64,000 bases of DNA, taken from contig OV121096.1 in the NCBI GenBank assembly GCA_921293015.1, positions 14,945,000 through 15,008,999 of the forward strand, in the 5' to 3' direction. The notes under the pieces are model-generated. The model was not told where the DNA came from and ran no database searches. It was given only the letters and a program-made list of their open reading frames with translations. Both the position numbers and the translations under genes were made by a program. Below are positions 27,661 through 38,065 of the stretch, one piece after another. The DNA is from Phorcus lineatus. Its lineage: Eukaryota; Mollusca; Gastropoda; Trochida; Trochidae. How positions within the stretch are numbered: the first letter of the stretch is position 1; the number at the start of each line of letters is the position of its first letter.

Positions 27661-29286
27661 AATAAAACACGCCAATAACAATAAGGATTCAGCATTTCTG
27701 CTGAATCCTTAATAATAATAATAATAATAATAAATATAGTCGCAAGCGACGACAATGACAGGATTCAGCAAAATATGAGCAACCGTGGCTCTTGGGGGCA
27801 AACTAAGTGCTTTTCCAAGTTTAGATAGCGTTTTGAAGACAATTTTAGTGCACTGCAGTTGATTTAGCCGTATTCTGAAGCAAAATGACGTTTTGTATAC
27901 GTTTTCAGTACGTAGCGAGACATAGGAGCGGAAGTGAGGTTTACTCGATGTACACGGCCTGCTGGCAGATGAGGCAAGAAAGCAAGAACATCATAATGTA
28001 AGGGGTATGTGGAGGGGAGGCAGTAGAGGTTTGAAAGTTGAAAAAGGGTTAGTGTTTTCCTTCAGCGTGATCAGGTGCTTTGCCGACACTGGAATATAGT
28101 TCCTGAATGCTGGTACATAGGTTGAGGATCTTTTTATATATAAATAATCAAGACTATGTCAGTCAGTCAGGTCAGATCAGTCAGGCAGGCTTTTTTGCTT
28201 GCTTCTCTGCCTGTCTGATCGGATTTGACAGTGCTTGACGCACTTGTGTGCATTTGGTCATCTCGCGCACGCTGTCCATACGTCCAGTCGTACGGACTTC
28301 TGCTGCATAAAGCCATTTCGGCCTTCTGTAGACTGTCAATTACGTGATAATTCATAAGACATCGAAGAGTATTTCTTCAAACTTCTGCCCCATGTCGCAT
28401 GTCTTGACAGGAAGGGTGTTTTCCTTCAACTTTTCAAATTAACCCTTGCTAACGCACTCAGCGAATCTTGCTACAAGAGCAATGTAGAGTATTTCTGTCA
28501 ACTTCTGCCCTTTCACACATGCAAGAGCGCATGTACCTGCATTTGGACATGTCACACGTCTTGACCGTTCTTCAATATTGATGTTTTCCTTCAATTGTTT
28601 GCAATTTAACCCTTGCTAACGCACTTAATTGACATATAGTATGATGCAAACTTTGACTCCCTCGTGTGAACTGAAATGACTGTTCGCGATCCATTTTATT
28701 CTTGATTCTTAATGACCTCGATCATGTTTACCTCTCATGCAAAATTCATTAAATTCGACGGGTAGGTTTTTGAGTTATCTGCCCTTGAATATGCTAAAAC
28801 GAGCAAAGTCGCCCAACTTTGAAGGGTTGCAGAAGAAAAAGTATTCAGAAAAATGAAAATTTTCCAAAATGAATTTTCTCCCCATTCCTTTAGCTATGAT
28901 ATATGTGAGTTTCAGCTCTTAATTGCATGTATCTTCAGAGGAGAAGATTCTCAAAGATGCATGGGGTCCGGAAATTTCAAAAAGTTAATTAAAGCAATAT
29001 GGCGGCCAAAGTACTCATGCTACGAATTTGCCATGATTGACTTTTTTGCTTGCATTGTTACTGTGCATCGTTTAAAAAAAGTTGCAAGTCTCTAAGTGCA
29101 TTTTGAAAATTTTTCCCATGTTAATTTTTCGCACTTTGGATGCTACTGTGCCTTTAACGCTTAAGCCGATTAAGCCCAAAAGCTTATTGTGGCTTTGTCT
29201 CATGAAGCTCTACAAGACTGGCAAGTTTGGCTGTAATCGCTTCAGCGGTATTGGCTGAATCGTGCGCACAAAATCGGTGGAATAAA

Positions 29287-29320
<34 letters not shown>

Positions 29321-29435
29321 CACGCCAATAACAATAAGGATTCAGCATTTCTGCTGAATCCTTAATAATAAAACACGCCAATAACAATAAGGATTCAGCA
29401 AAATTTGCTGAATCCTTAATAATGAGTATTTATAA
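27661..29435 (+). repeat. Third, rearranged copy with terminal hairpins
   Basis: A further unit starts at about 27733 with the same ATAGTCGCAAGCGACGACAA. It has a different interior (27760-28680, itself with a partial duplication around 28375 and 28490) and then rejoins the family at about 28700-29280. It is bounded by hairpins: 27683-27710, 29336-29363 and 29389-29417, each an inverted GGATTCAGCA/TGCTGAATCC pair preceded by ACACGCCAATAACAATAA and followed by AATAAT. This end structure recalls Helitron-associated (HINE) repeats. Confidence 0.7.
28175..28220. other. Inverted repeat in the third copy
   Basis: GATCAGTCAGGC (28175-28186) and GCCTGTCTGATC (28209-28220) are complementary at 11 of 12 positions, with about 22 bases between them. 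Confidence 0.5.
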
Positions 29436-29950
29436 AGCGCTATATCCATACACAAGGTGCATGCTCAAAGCGCATATACATGTTAGAATAAAGGGTAATG
29501 ATGTGAAGTATTGGCATGAATAAAATCAAAGAGAAAAGTATGAGTTATAACATATGAATAAATATAGTACACAAAGTCAGATAATTCCGTCAGTGGGAAA
29601 AATCTAGGAATAATAGCTTGAAAAAAAGATGAGTTTTGAGTTTTGATTTAAAAACAGTCAATGAAGGCGATATCTTGAGGACATGAGGAAGTTGATTCCA
29701 AAGTCGGGGAGCAGCATAACTGAATGATTTCTGTCCATAACTGGTATGATTAGAGTTTGGTATCTTGAGAAAGTTCAAATTCTGTGAACGAAGAGTTTTT
29801 GCAGGGATGTAGTCATTTAACATCTTTGAAAGGTATAGTGGTGCAGAATTATTTCGACATTTGTATGCCATGCAGAGGACTTTAAACTTGATTCTTGCTT
29901 CAATTGGAAGCCAGTGCAGATCCTTAAGTACAGGTGTTATGTGACACGAT
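29404..29950 (-). pseudogene. CR1/L2-like LINE 3' end
   Basis: The minus strand encodes the C-terminal tail of a CR1/L2-group ORF2: LKDLHWLPIEARIKFKVLCM from about 29930, then MAYKCRNNSAPLYLSKML, YGQKSFSYAAPRLWNQLP and FKSKLKTHLF, ending with a stop at about 29590. This block follows the RT in these LINEs. The 3' UTR runs to 29404 with AGCGCTTTATAAATACTCAT and stops exactly where the GGATTCAGCA hairpin repeat begins, suggesting insertion at or beside that hairpin. The 5' part is absent (5' truncation, usual for LINEs). The stretch read is open over about 120 codons, so this copy is younger than the relic at 23.4 kb. Confidence 0.85.
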
Positions 29951-30823
29951 TTAGAGACTTAACTGTCTGAAATAGGTGGAACACGCAGGTCTATGGCTTA
30001 TGTTATAGTCTCCATGTTTGAGAAACTTGAAGGATGTATGGTTCTCCTTTTACAATAACACTCAACTTTCAACTAAAATCTCATAGTGCTGTAATATGTT
30101 GTGAATTCTTTGAAATGTGTTTACATATTGAGTGTATATATACAGTGTTATCATTAAATGAAGTACCAAATTGCAGATATATATCAGGCATTGGTATTTG
30201 TTTCTCAATAAATTGGCATCTAGGTAAATATCCCAATGTTCATCATGAAAGTGATATGTGAATAAGTAATGATAAATGCATTGTATTTGTATTTAACATT
30301 TAACTACTAATCACTAACTTTGAATGAAATCGACTTAATGATGATTTATAATGTGTGGTATGTATATTTCTTATTATAGATAAAATATATTCAATAATCA
30401 ATGCTGAATTTGTTGTCTTTCTTTTGAATTTATGTTTGATCCTTTTGAAATTAATAACCACTGTACTTACAATGTTTCTCAGTAGCAGAGTAAATTCAGA
30501 GTAAAATCTTCATTGAAATTAAGAAAGTGATAGTATACAGAACACTTGATTGGTCACGAATATTTGGAATAAATTGTCAATTTTAGTAAAATGATTATAT
30601 TCAAATTATTATTGTTTACAACATTCTTAAATTTTTAACAGGACAATTTTTTTCAAGTAAATTAACATTTTACAAATTCTATTCATAATTGTGAAACAGT
30701 ATTCCAATTATTAATAATTTAAAAGATATAATTTTATTCCTCGCGTTTGGGCCTGAGTTGTCAGCCTACTGGTTTGTGAGGACATCTGGGGCTCGGCCCC
30801 CCCATGCCGTTGTAAAGCATGAA
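29951..30823. other. AT-rich spacer
   Basis: No gene or mobile element was recognised. A short GC-rich segment with a C run occurs at 30740-30820, next to the zinc-domain exon. Confidence 0.5.
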
Positions 30824-31135
30824 TTAAATATAGGATGTAAGGACAGGGGGACTTAAACAAATTGTTGGAAAATCGATGTGCTTAATAATACAAGAGATGC
30901 CATTGATGCGATTGTGTAGGTATGGTTCCTCTTGACAACATCGACATTCAACGGCATCGCTCATCGACATCAACGCACAATGCCCGCATTCGCACCATGA
31001 CAAATTTGTGAGACGGTCGACGTTCCTATCAGAAATATCATTTTCGTTTGAATTATCGCTGTCGTCCAACTCATCCCGAATTTCCCCTTCCTCAAAGTAG
31101 GGTTCAAAGATATAAGGTTTGATATTATATTCCAT
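30824..31135 (-). CDS. P2X7 C-terminal-like zinc-domain protein, N-terminal exon
   Basis: The frame starts at ATG 31135 and encodes 103 residues. The opening IKPYIFEPYFEEGE and the acidic stretch behind it are followed by WCECGHC, VECRCCQE and CIIKHIDFPTICLSPPVL. The cysteine/histidine spacing matches the intracellular C-terminal domain of P2X7 receptors, which in invertebrates also occurs as a stand-alone protein ('P2X purinoceptor 7-like') and in mobile elements. That domain binds zinc. The frame stops four codons after the CL..VL block, where the family normally continues for another 40 or so residues, so either an unrecognised splice donor lies near 30845 or the gene is truncated. Upstream sequence is CpG-containing and promoter-like. 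Confidence 0.6.
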   Translation of the reverse strand: MEYNIKPYIFEPYFEEGEIRDELDDSDNSNENDISDRNVDRLTNLSWCECGHCALMSMSDAVECRCCQEEPYLHNRINGISCIIKHIDFPTICLSPPVLTSYI

Positions 31136-31440
31136 CTTTTAAGTTGCAACGAAAGAAAAAAATTGAAGGTCTATATGCTAACTGTAGCAAGAGCGCAGCG
31201 CAGACGTGGGAAAACGGCAGTTTGCTTTGCAAACTCTACTGCACTTACAAGCTCCTTGCACCGAATATCTGGTGTTTGAAGGACGCCATTTTTACCGGGA
31301 AGATGGCTGCGCCCATGTCAAGCGAAAGTAGCAATTTCTGATTCATGTCTCTTAGTAACCAATCAACCAAAACGTTTAATAATTTGTGAGAACGATCTTT
31401 GATACTCAATCTATTAATAGAAAAAAAACTAATTTGCACC
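31136..31440 (-). promoter_or_regulatory. Possible promoter region of the zinc-domain gene
   Basis: The 300 bases upstream of the minus-strand ATG are less AT-rich than the surroundings and contain AGATGGCTGCGCCCATG at about 31301-31318, resembling a YY1-type initiator. Similar ATGGC(G/C)GC words stand in other CpG-rich patches at 32244 and 35507. No TATA box was placed. The assignment is inference. Confidence 0.25.
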
Positions 31441-31833
31441 GGAATATTCCTTTAAGTGTCTGCGTACTGGGTTTTTGAAAGTGTCTGCATAATGGCTGTG
31501 GGATAATGGGATATAATCTGTACTGATGAACATTAATGAGACCACGTGACATTAAAAATGAGCAGCATACAGTTTCCGAGCCTTTGTTCCTTATTTTTTT
31601 ATACTCCAAATCAACAGTGGGGGGACGGTGGGAGGGGGTACCGTCAGTACGTTCGTCCGTTACACTTAATGTCCGGTTTATAACTTGGCAACTTTCAACA
31701 ATATCAATTTAAATTTATAATGGAATACATAGACTTGTATATTGATGTGCAATGATTAACTCTTTTGAGAAAATGTTAAAAGAATTTCGGATTTAAAGGA
31801 TTTCAGAAAAGTGGTGAATTTGTAAGAAAACTA
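31441..31833 (+). repeat. Dispersed repeat with a near-identical inverted copy 25 kb away
   Basis: This 393 bp segment is almost identical to the reverse complement of 56652-57045, differing at roughly a dozen positions by eye. Shared landmarks are GTGTCTGCGTACTGGG, GAGACCACGTGACATTAAAA, GGAGGGGGTACCGTCAGTAC and AACTAGCTGTC. It resembles the terminal part of a transposable element. High identity implies recent spread, unlike most repeats in the window. Confidence 0.85.
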
Positions 31834-31892
31834 GCTGTCCGGCTCATGTCTTCTAAACTACCTAAGGCTGGTAGTTATGATCTACTAATCAG

Positions 31893-31970
31893 GATTTATA
31901 GGATGACATATGATATATACGACCAAGGATTTGCCAGGATCGGAAGCGGCAGTGGAAAGTCATTAGCGAT
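31893..31970 (+). repeat. Left arm of a 3.3 kb inverted-repeat-bounded block
   Basis: Pairs with the reverse complement of 35161-35262. The best block is CCAGGATCGGAAGCGGCAGT followed by GGAAAGTCATTAGCGAT, conserved with three changes. The arm edges towards the outside diverge. Confidence 0.65.
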
Positions 31971-33430
31971 GCGTGCCTCGTATTTTTCTACCCTGCGGGG
32001 GGCTTTCAGCGTAAACTCGCAGGGCAAACCACTGACCACATTTTGTGACGAACGTGAACATTCTAAGGCAAATTGACGGGTTTCTATAATATGTCAAGTT
32101 ATGTATTTAAGCTATATTTCCATGTGAACAATAATGAAATATAATATGTTGTTGTTTTCGGCCTTGATAGTAAGAATAAGTTGTTATAAAATCATTTGCT
32201 ACGCCCTCCAGTCGCGAACATGAGCGCGAGTTTCAAACAACATGGCGGACAGCCGAACGAGTTGACAACAGTGAAAAGTACGTTTTTGTTGCGCCGTATT
32301 GCGGCTATTTTCTATTTGAAACTTCTTAGTTACAAAGGTCAGATGAAAGATTCATAACAAAAGAATGTATCAACGCCTTTTGTGTTGAAAATAAATCAAG
32401 TGTATTAACGAGACGTGTGATTGAAAATTGGTCATTTCAGCTAGGATTTAGGGTTTTACAGCGAAACATTTACAAAACTAGCCTTACATTTTGACCCAAT
32501 AACTCGCTAAGTAACGATTTTATAGCGATATTAATTATAATAATGCATACTGTTATATCTAGTCAATGCAATCACACCATTTTTAGAGTCGTGTTTGCAA
32601 CACATTTTGATACAAAACGCATTTAAATTGGACTATATTTTGTTTACTTGAACCTACTCCTAGACAATGTAATTTCTTAGCAAATGCAGTTGAACTGTAT
32701 TTTAAAATGAGCGAGTAGTGGTGATTAAATGGCACTTTTGAAATGAAAATATCATATATTTGTATATTTCAAATTATTGTTTAAAAATCTACACGGTTTG
32801 TTTCAGATGCCTGTCCGTTCCCATATATCATATGACTGCTCTGTTGATTGTGAAATTTGTGTAACACTGATATTCTGAAACTGAAATGATAATGTGTAAC
32901 TCGTTATGTGGGAAGTGAAATAACGATTACTGATATGTGATATGTGATAATTGTGGATTTATTCTTGTTATGTTATCATAATTCCTTGACATATTTATGA
33001 CAAACCAATTATGTAAAAAGGGATTACCCAAAACTTTTTGTGTACAGAATATATCTGAGAAATGGAATGTGTATTATTTGGATGTTGGATATTATGATGT
33101 TGTGGACATAATTTCAATCATGCAGAGTTTACTTCTAAAATAGCTATAATTACTCATGACGAAAAAGAACAAAACTCTTAATTCCCGATTAACAAATGTA
33201 ATGGCTCACTATTTAGGATTTGCAAACTATGAAGTCATAACTTCAATCTGACATTTGTTAATTTGGTGATTAATTTTCTCTTTCTACGTTTATAAAAAAG
33301 ATTCAACTTATTCTCTCGATACATATATAGTGGCTTAATAATTTTGATTTCTTGATTTACAAGTGAAAATTTTGTATTGAAACCTAGCTGAGCGCGGATG
33401 AGTAAGTTTTCTCGCATACAGGGCAACGGT
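31971..33430. other. Spacer inside the inverted-repeat block
   Basis: AT-rich with one CpG-containing patch at 32205-32310 that includes AACATGGCGGACAGCC. No protein frame of note. It could be a promoter fragment. Confidence 0.35.
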
Positions 33431-33603
33431 AAGGCTGGAATTACACAACGACCGTTTTTTTTACGCATGCGTTGCCACGTGCGTTTTTTGCAATACACAA
33501 AGTGCGTTTCATCTGCGATTGACGTTATGCGTTTAAGTTTACTCTTACACTTCCCTATATATCACATAATTCTTCTGTTCAAAAGGTGTTATATTTTCAG
33601 TGT

Positions 33604-33931
33604 ATGATGGATTCAGCTCTCGTGCTTAACTTAGTAGAAGAGGAGGAAGAAGAGGAGATGGAGGAAGAGCTTCTAAAATCTTTGGTAATTTCAGTACATG
33701 AAGAAGAGAATAAAGGACGGAGGTGGTGGGTTCATCCCCTTCACCAACAAAGATTACTTGAAGGAGGCTGTAATCGACTGATACAAGAGTTAGAAGAAGA
33801 TGATGAAAAGTTCCAACATTATTTTAGGCTATCTAAAGAGCAATTCTATGAATTGCTGTCTAAACTGGAACACACATTGTCGAAACAGCAAACAAGGATG
33901 CGACCACCTATTTCTGCAAGGGAGAGATTTG
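33604..33931 (+). pseudogene. Harbinger transposase N-terminal exon
   Basis: ATG at 33604 directly follows a TTTTCAG acceptor-like site, with a 109-codon frame. After an acidic run (EEEEEEEMEEELL) come RRWWVHPLHQQRLLEGG, DEKFQHYFRLSKEQFYELL and PPISARERF, which is the conserved N-terminal block of PIF/Harbinger transposases before the DDE domain. The exon ends at TTTG/GTAAAC. The following exon with the catalytic triad is not present before the neighbouring gene, so the transposase is inactive. Confidence 0.75.
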
Positions 33932-34219
33932 GTAAACTAACAAGATAACAAGATTAAGCATGTTAATGAACTCTTTAATTCAAGACTGATACATTAAATG
34001 TATTCATTGAAAGTGAAACCCATCTTTAAGAACCACTCTTTCTGCTGCTTTCTCGTAGTTCCCGTCGTTTTCTGATATATGTATCCTTGATACTCCTCCA
34101 GCGAGTCCTGGCTGCAATGTGTGATTGTATATATAGATTACTAATGGAACAAAGATTTATAATTTAACAAAATAATGAGGAATTTCCATTCAGGAAGTGC
34201 CATTGATATACAACTTTAC

Positions 34220-34385
34220 CTTCTGAGACACTGACGCCAAGTGCTATTGATGTCCAAATATTGTTCACAACATCTACATCTCTATAATCCTTTGATCTTT
34301 TGTCGGATAAAGTGCTGTTTCCCTCGACAAGTGAAATCAATCTTTCGGTATCGAGTATTGTACGCTGACTTCTCTTTCCTGTCAT
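34220..34385 (-). pseudogene. Harbinger MADF/Myb-like DNA-binding protein exon
   Basis: On the minus strand, from ATG 34385, a frame of about 55 codons contains RLISLVEGNSTLSDKRSKDY and NNIWTSIALGVSVSE, the start of a MADF-type (SANT-related) DNA-binding domain. It ends at the donor AAG/GTAAAG near 34219. Harbinger elements encode such a partner protein, which helps the transposase enter the nucleus and bind DNA. The domain is only half present, so further exons are missing. Confidence 0.65.
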
Positions 34386-34794
34386 GATTCTTTTGATGAA
34401 ACTGAAATTAATCACATATATGCCGTAACATAGTGTTTAATATGAAAAAGTAGATGCAGACACACACCAAATTGATATCTCAACATACATATAATCAATT
34501 CTACATGTGTAATCAAGTATTTTTTTAAAATATGATAGAAGACATCCTTACCTGACAGTCCACGTGGTTGGGATATACCTCATTTGAGTGACGTCACCAG
34601 GGAATTTCTCATGCGAATTCATTTGCGTTGCGTAAAAAATAGCAGGCCTTCCTATCTCATTCGCATCGGATCGCAACGCATGCTGAATTCGCATGTAGTG
34701 TATTGCACACATTGAAAATGTACTGCTCGCGTTTTTTTTGACGCAACGCACGACGCAACGCATAGAAAGTCGGTCGTAGTGTAAATTCAGCCTT

Positions 34795-36096
34795 AGACGT
34801 ATTTCCTGTATCTACCTCATTTTCAATCTATTCATCTAATAATTCAGACAAATCAACATCGGAATCGTCCCAGTTCCAAAACTCTGACATATCGGACAAC
34901 AATAATATTTTTGAAAGTTCATCTCTATATTTAACAATGAAAACCCATGTGATTTGGCTTAATTGCGCAATGAAATTAACATCAGCATACATATTACTTT
35001 TGGATGGCAGACATATGCTTGAACATGTGTTTTGAACGATAAACACGCATTAAAGACTTCGCGAAAACCCAAACCGGATGTTTGTGTCTCTAAGGCAGTT
35101 CCTTCGAAGAGCGGGTACGCATGCGCCTGATGCCAACAGCGGGGCGCCGATTAAAGATGACGATCGCTAATGACTTACCACTGCCGCTTCTAATCCTGGT
35201 CTATACACGTCCTTGATACGACACATTCACAATGCTCCCATTATCTTTATAATCCTAATCAGTAACGTAACGGTTGCCCGCTGCTTTAAGCTTAATATAT
35301 TAGTCATGAATATACAATTACATGGTTAAGTTCATATATAGGCATGATCATTATATATTTAAATCTGTAGCTACACCCGAATCAATACATTTTATCTGCA
35401 TAATTTGGAGTGAGATAGAAAAACTGCGCAAACTGTTCGTTCACTCCACGATAGCCAATACTGCCGTCAAACCGGCTTGCGTTCCTAGCCTCGCTTTCGT
35501 TTCAACATGGCCGCCGCGTCTATATGGTTTCGTTACACAGTTTTTTCATTGTAAACGGCGGCCAAAGAGTTTTCACTTCAGAGAGCAACTAGAGGTGAGA
35601 TAGTGTTTAGCCCTACCAGAAAACTCATATGTGGTATAAGAATGTGTCTTTCTTTTAAAATCGGGCCATATACTTGGCTGTCAGCCTGCCACACTCATGT
35701 ATTGCTACGCCAGTTGCGGAAGGTCAAGCGACCTACTTAAGAGAGGCTGTTTGGTGACTTCCGGCTCCAAAATCACATGGATTTCCATGTGTGAATTTCT
35801 TGAGTTATGTTTTAGATAAGTAGGTTTTTTCCCCTGATATTTTAGTCAGGAGATTGCATTTCTTACTGCTCTCGTATAAGACTGACATGTCGATCAGAGG
35901 TGACAATTTAACATTGGAGTCAATGGGGAAAAAAACCGTATAACGAGACCTATAGGGACAAGTTTTCTCAGACAGTATCACACTTGGGTGAATACTCCTT
36001 TCTCACGCTTGGCCATTGATCGCGAAAACGAGGCTCGGTATACACGATGTTTACTTCCGGCATTTCCGCCGAGCAAATGCATCGTCTGCTAGAGAA
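34795..36096. other. Spacer between the Harbinger element and the YqaJ-type exon
   Basis: Contains the right arm 35161-35262. CpG-richer sequence at 35440-35600 includes AACATGGCCGCCGCGTC and may be a promoter. No coding frame of note was recognised. Confidence 0.35.
35161..35262 (-). repeat. Right arm of the 3.3 kb inverted-repeat-bounded block
   Basis: Inverted partner of 31893-31970. The two arms enclose about 3.2 kb that includes a Harbinger element (33431-34794). Either the arms are TIRs of a larger element or they are two independent, oppositely oriented copies of the same repeat. Confidence 0.6.
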
Positions 36097-36265
36097 ATGT
36101 CATCACTTGGCCCGTCACTACCACAGTGGACACGCAGTCTTAAATCCCTTCCACCTATCGAATCTTCCGACATTGACGCTTGGACGACAAACTGCCGTAT
36201 TTCAAGTGCTCACTACAAGAAAGCTTACAGCAATTTTGTGGAATCGTACATCCATGATGTTGAAG
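36097..36265 (+). CDS. Probable first exon of a SWIM/YqaJ-type protein
   Basis: ATG at 36097 opens 56 codons reading SLKSLPPIESSDIDAW, then a variable stretch, then YSNFVESYIHDVEG before a GAAG/GTAAAT donor. The pattern 'LPxI...DI..., F.EGYIHDV' matches the start of a family of invertebrate proteins with a SWIM zinc finger and a YqaJ-like recombinase nuclease domain, many of which are transposon-derived. No later exon was found downstream before the retroelement at 36.5 kb, so the gene may be a fragment or may have been split by it. The assignment is from a short match and is tentative. Confidence 0.4.
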
Positions 36266-36508
36266 GTAAATATGACTGTCATAGACATTTTCATATGACT
36301 AAAATGGGGACTTCTATCCTTATGAGTTGTTTTAGAATTATAAAGTATGATTTACTTCAATAATAATCATGTTTTACTTATTTGTTTATGTATATGTAAA
36401 AATGTCAGCATCCAATCCATCATGTGTCAGTAAGAATGCATGTTTAGTCAATCCAATATGCAGAAGCTGTTCAAATCTTATTTGATCATTTTTACTTTAA
36501 TATCATTT

Positions 36509-36655
36509 TGATCACTTCACCATAATTCGTTAACATGCAAAGATAATAATAAAGCAATTGAGGGTCTGGGAACTTTAATGAACAATCAAACAGTATACAA
36601 AATATGTGTAATACCATCATGCAATGGTTCCCATTGAACTATTGCTTAAATCCTT
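36509..36655 (-). repeat. Split repeat B2 (3' end)
   Basis: Direct copy of B1 and the 3' limit of the element on the minus strand. The 162 bp between it and A2 shows no match elsewhere in the window. Confidence 0.85.
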
Positions 36656-36817
36656 TAAACTCGTACAAAGAGAACTCTTTTAAGGAAATATACATAATGG
36701 TAAAAATGGTTATATAATGTACCGCACTTAGGCCAATAAAACTATTGGGTGGGTGGGATGGGGAAAATAAATCTTCAGCGTCGGCAAGCGTGCCACCATG
36801 CGTGAGTTGCAAGGACG

Positions 36818-36946
36818 TCAGCGGGCGTTAGGTTTATAAGGGAGGTTACTCTTATAGAAACCAGAGTACTAAGAGTTACAAAGCATTCGTAAAATACAAA
36901 CAATGGATTCACTCAAAAACTATTTTGACTTTCAAAATATAACTTT
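36818..36946 (-). repeat. Split repeat A2
   Basis: Direct copy of A1 with about three differences; it abuts B1 without spacer. Confidence 0.9.
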
Positions 36947-37091
36947 GATCACTTCACCATAATTCGTTAACATGCAAAGATAATAATAAAGCAATTGAGG
37001 GTCTGGGAACTTTAATGAACAATCAAACAGTATACAAAATATGTGTAATACCATCATGCAATGGTTCACATTGAACTACTGCCTAAATCCC
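36947..37091 (-). repeat. Split repeat B1
   Basis: About 145 bp nearly identical to 36509-36655; landmarks are GATCACTTCACCATAATTCG and GAGGGTCTGGGAACTTTAAT. Confidence 0.9.
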
Positions 37092-37158
37092 AGCCCAGTA
37101 GTGGAAAGTTAAGTAAGATAAAAGTGGAGAACATGAACAAGTAGGGATGAAAAAGATT

Positions 37159-38050
37159 CTAACTCGGTAAAGAACGAACAAACGCTTTTAGTGCTGACAA
37201 TTTTGATGAGGACTGTATATTCAAATATCGCAAGTATGCAGAACTTTTCCAGAAACCAATTTCCTGGATAATCTCCCCGGGAACACTGTGTGCAAAACCT
37301 GCACTAGCACCACCACGTCGGAAGGAATGTCCACTTAGACTATCGTTGTAGCGCGATTCCTGGAGGATGAAATTAACAGTATTAAGGAAAGTCTCTTCTT
37401 TAAGGGCTTTATGATTGTTGTCACACAAGAATGGTTCAACCCCGCTAGCGTCCTCACGGTCATGCAGTCTGCTAACCGCTAACATTGCTTTGGTTGGATC
37501 TAACGGGTGACTGTCTATCGATGGCAACAAACACATCAAATGTCTTCTCTCGAAATTGTAGTGTCTTGGACCAACGCAGTTGCACACATATGCCATCACT
37601 TACTTCTGTGACATCACATATCCTTATGTGTCTATTGACATCAAATGTCTTTTTACAGAGGAAATTTCCAGGTCGCAGCATTCCGTAAAACCCAAGGAGA
37701 CAGGCTGCCCATATAGAGGAACCTAAGTAATTGTCCGACCTAAGTCCGTCATGTAGCACAAGTAACATATCAGGCGTGACAGGCAGCGCGCCCTCTTGAG
37801 CATCACCTAATTCGCGTTGAGCCCCTCTAAGAGTCTGCTTCACATGCCAACTATTGTTGATGGGATCATCATAACCATGCCACTTATGACTGTTAGTAAT
37901 CACACATAAATATTGACGAATTGTTGCAAACTTAAACTTTTTAACGTCCACAAGATAAGCTATATAGTTCAGTACATTCTCTTCTGATACTGGCACTGCC
38001 TCTATCTGCATCAACTCACAAAACTCAATAAAACACTTGAGCTGACTGCT
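37159..38050 (-). pseudogene. Ngaro-like tyrosine recombinase
   Basis: Two overlapping frames (38014-37472 and 37599-37159). The N-terminal SAM-like part reads VLNYIAYLVDVKKFKFATIR. The catalytic domain has GFYGMLRPGNFL (first Arg), then after a frame change near 37560 LSGHSFRRGGASAGFAHSVP (HxxR) and IGFWKSSAYLRYLN (tyrosine region). The enzyme would integrate a circular cDNA without target duplication. A single frame change appears to be the only clear defect, apart from the stop just upstream at 38063-38065. It sits directly after RNase H and before B1, as in Ngaro elements. Confidence 0.8.
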
Positions 38051-38065
38051 GTAAGTCTTACAGTA

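Larger units (their letters stand above)
33431..34794. mobile_element. PIF/Harbinger element, internally deleted
   Basis: The ends are inverted: AAGGCTGGAATTACACAACG at 33431 and, reading the right end in reverse, AAGGCTGAATTTACACTACG, followed on both sides by ACCG and GCGTTGC-rich subterminal sequence. Inside are the two genes characteristic of Harbinger elements, convergent: a transposase N-terminal exon on plus and a MADF/Myb-like DNA-binding protein exon on minus. The DDE catalytic part of the transposase is absent. The flanks could be TAA/TTA, the usual 3 bp target, but they are not exact direct copies, so the duplication is unclear. Confidence 0.75.

Noticed and set aside
36016..36096. 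Upstream extension of the YqaJ-type frame to an earlier ATG
   Set aside because: The family-like wording begins after 36097; the extra 27 residues have no family counterpart, so the later ATG was chosen.
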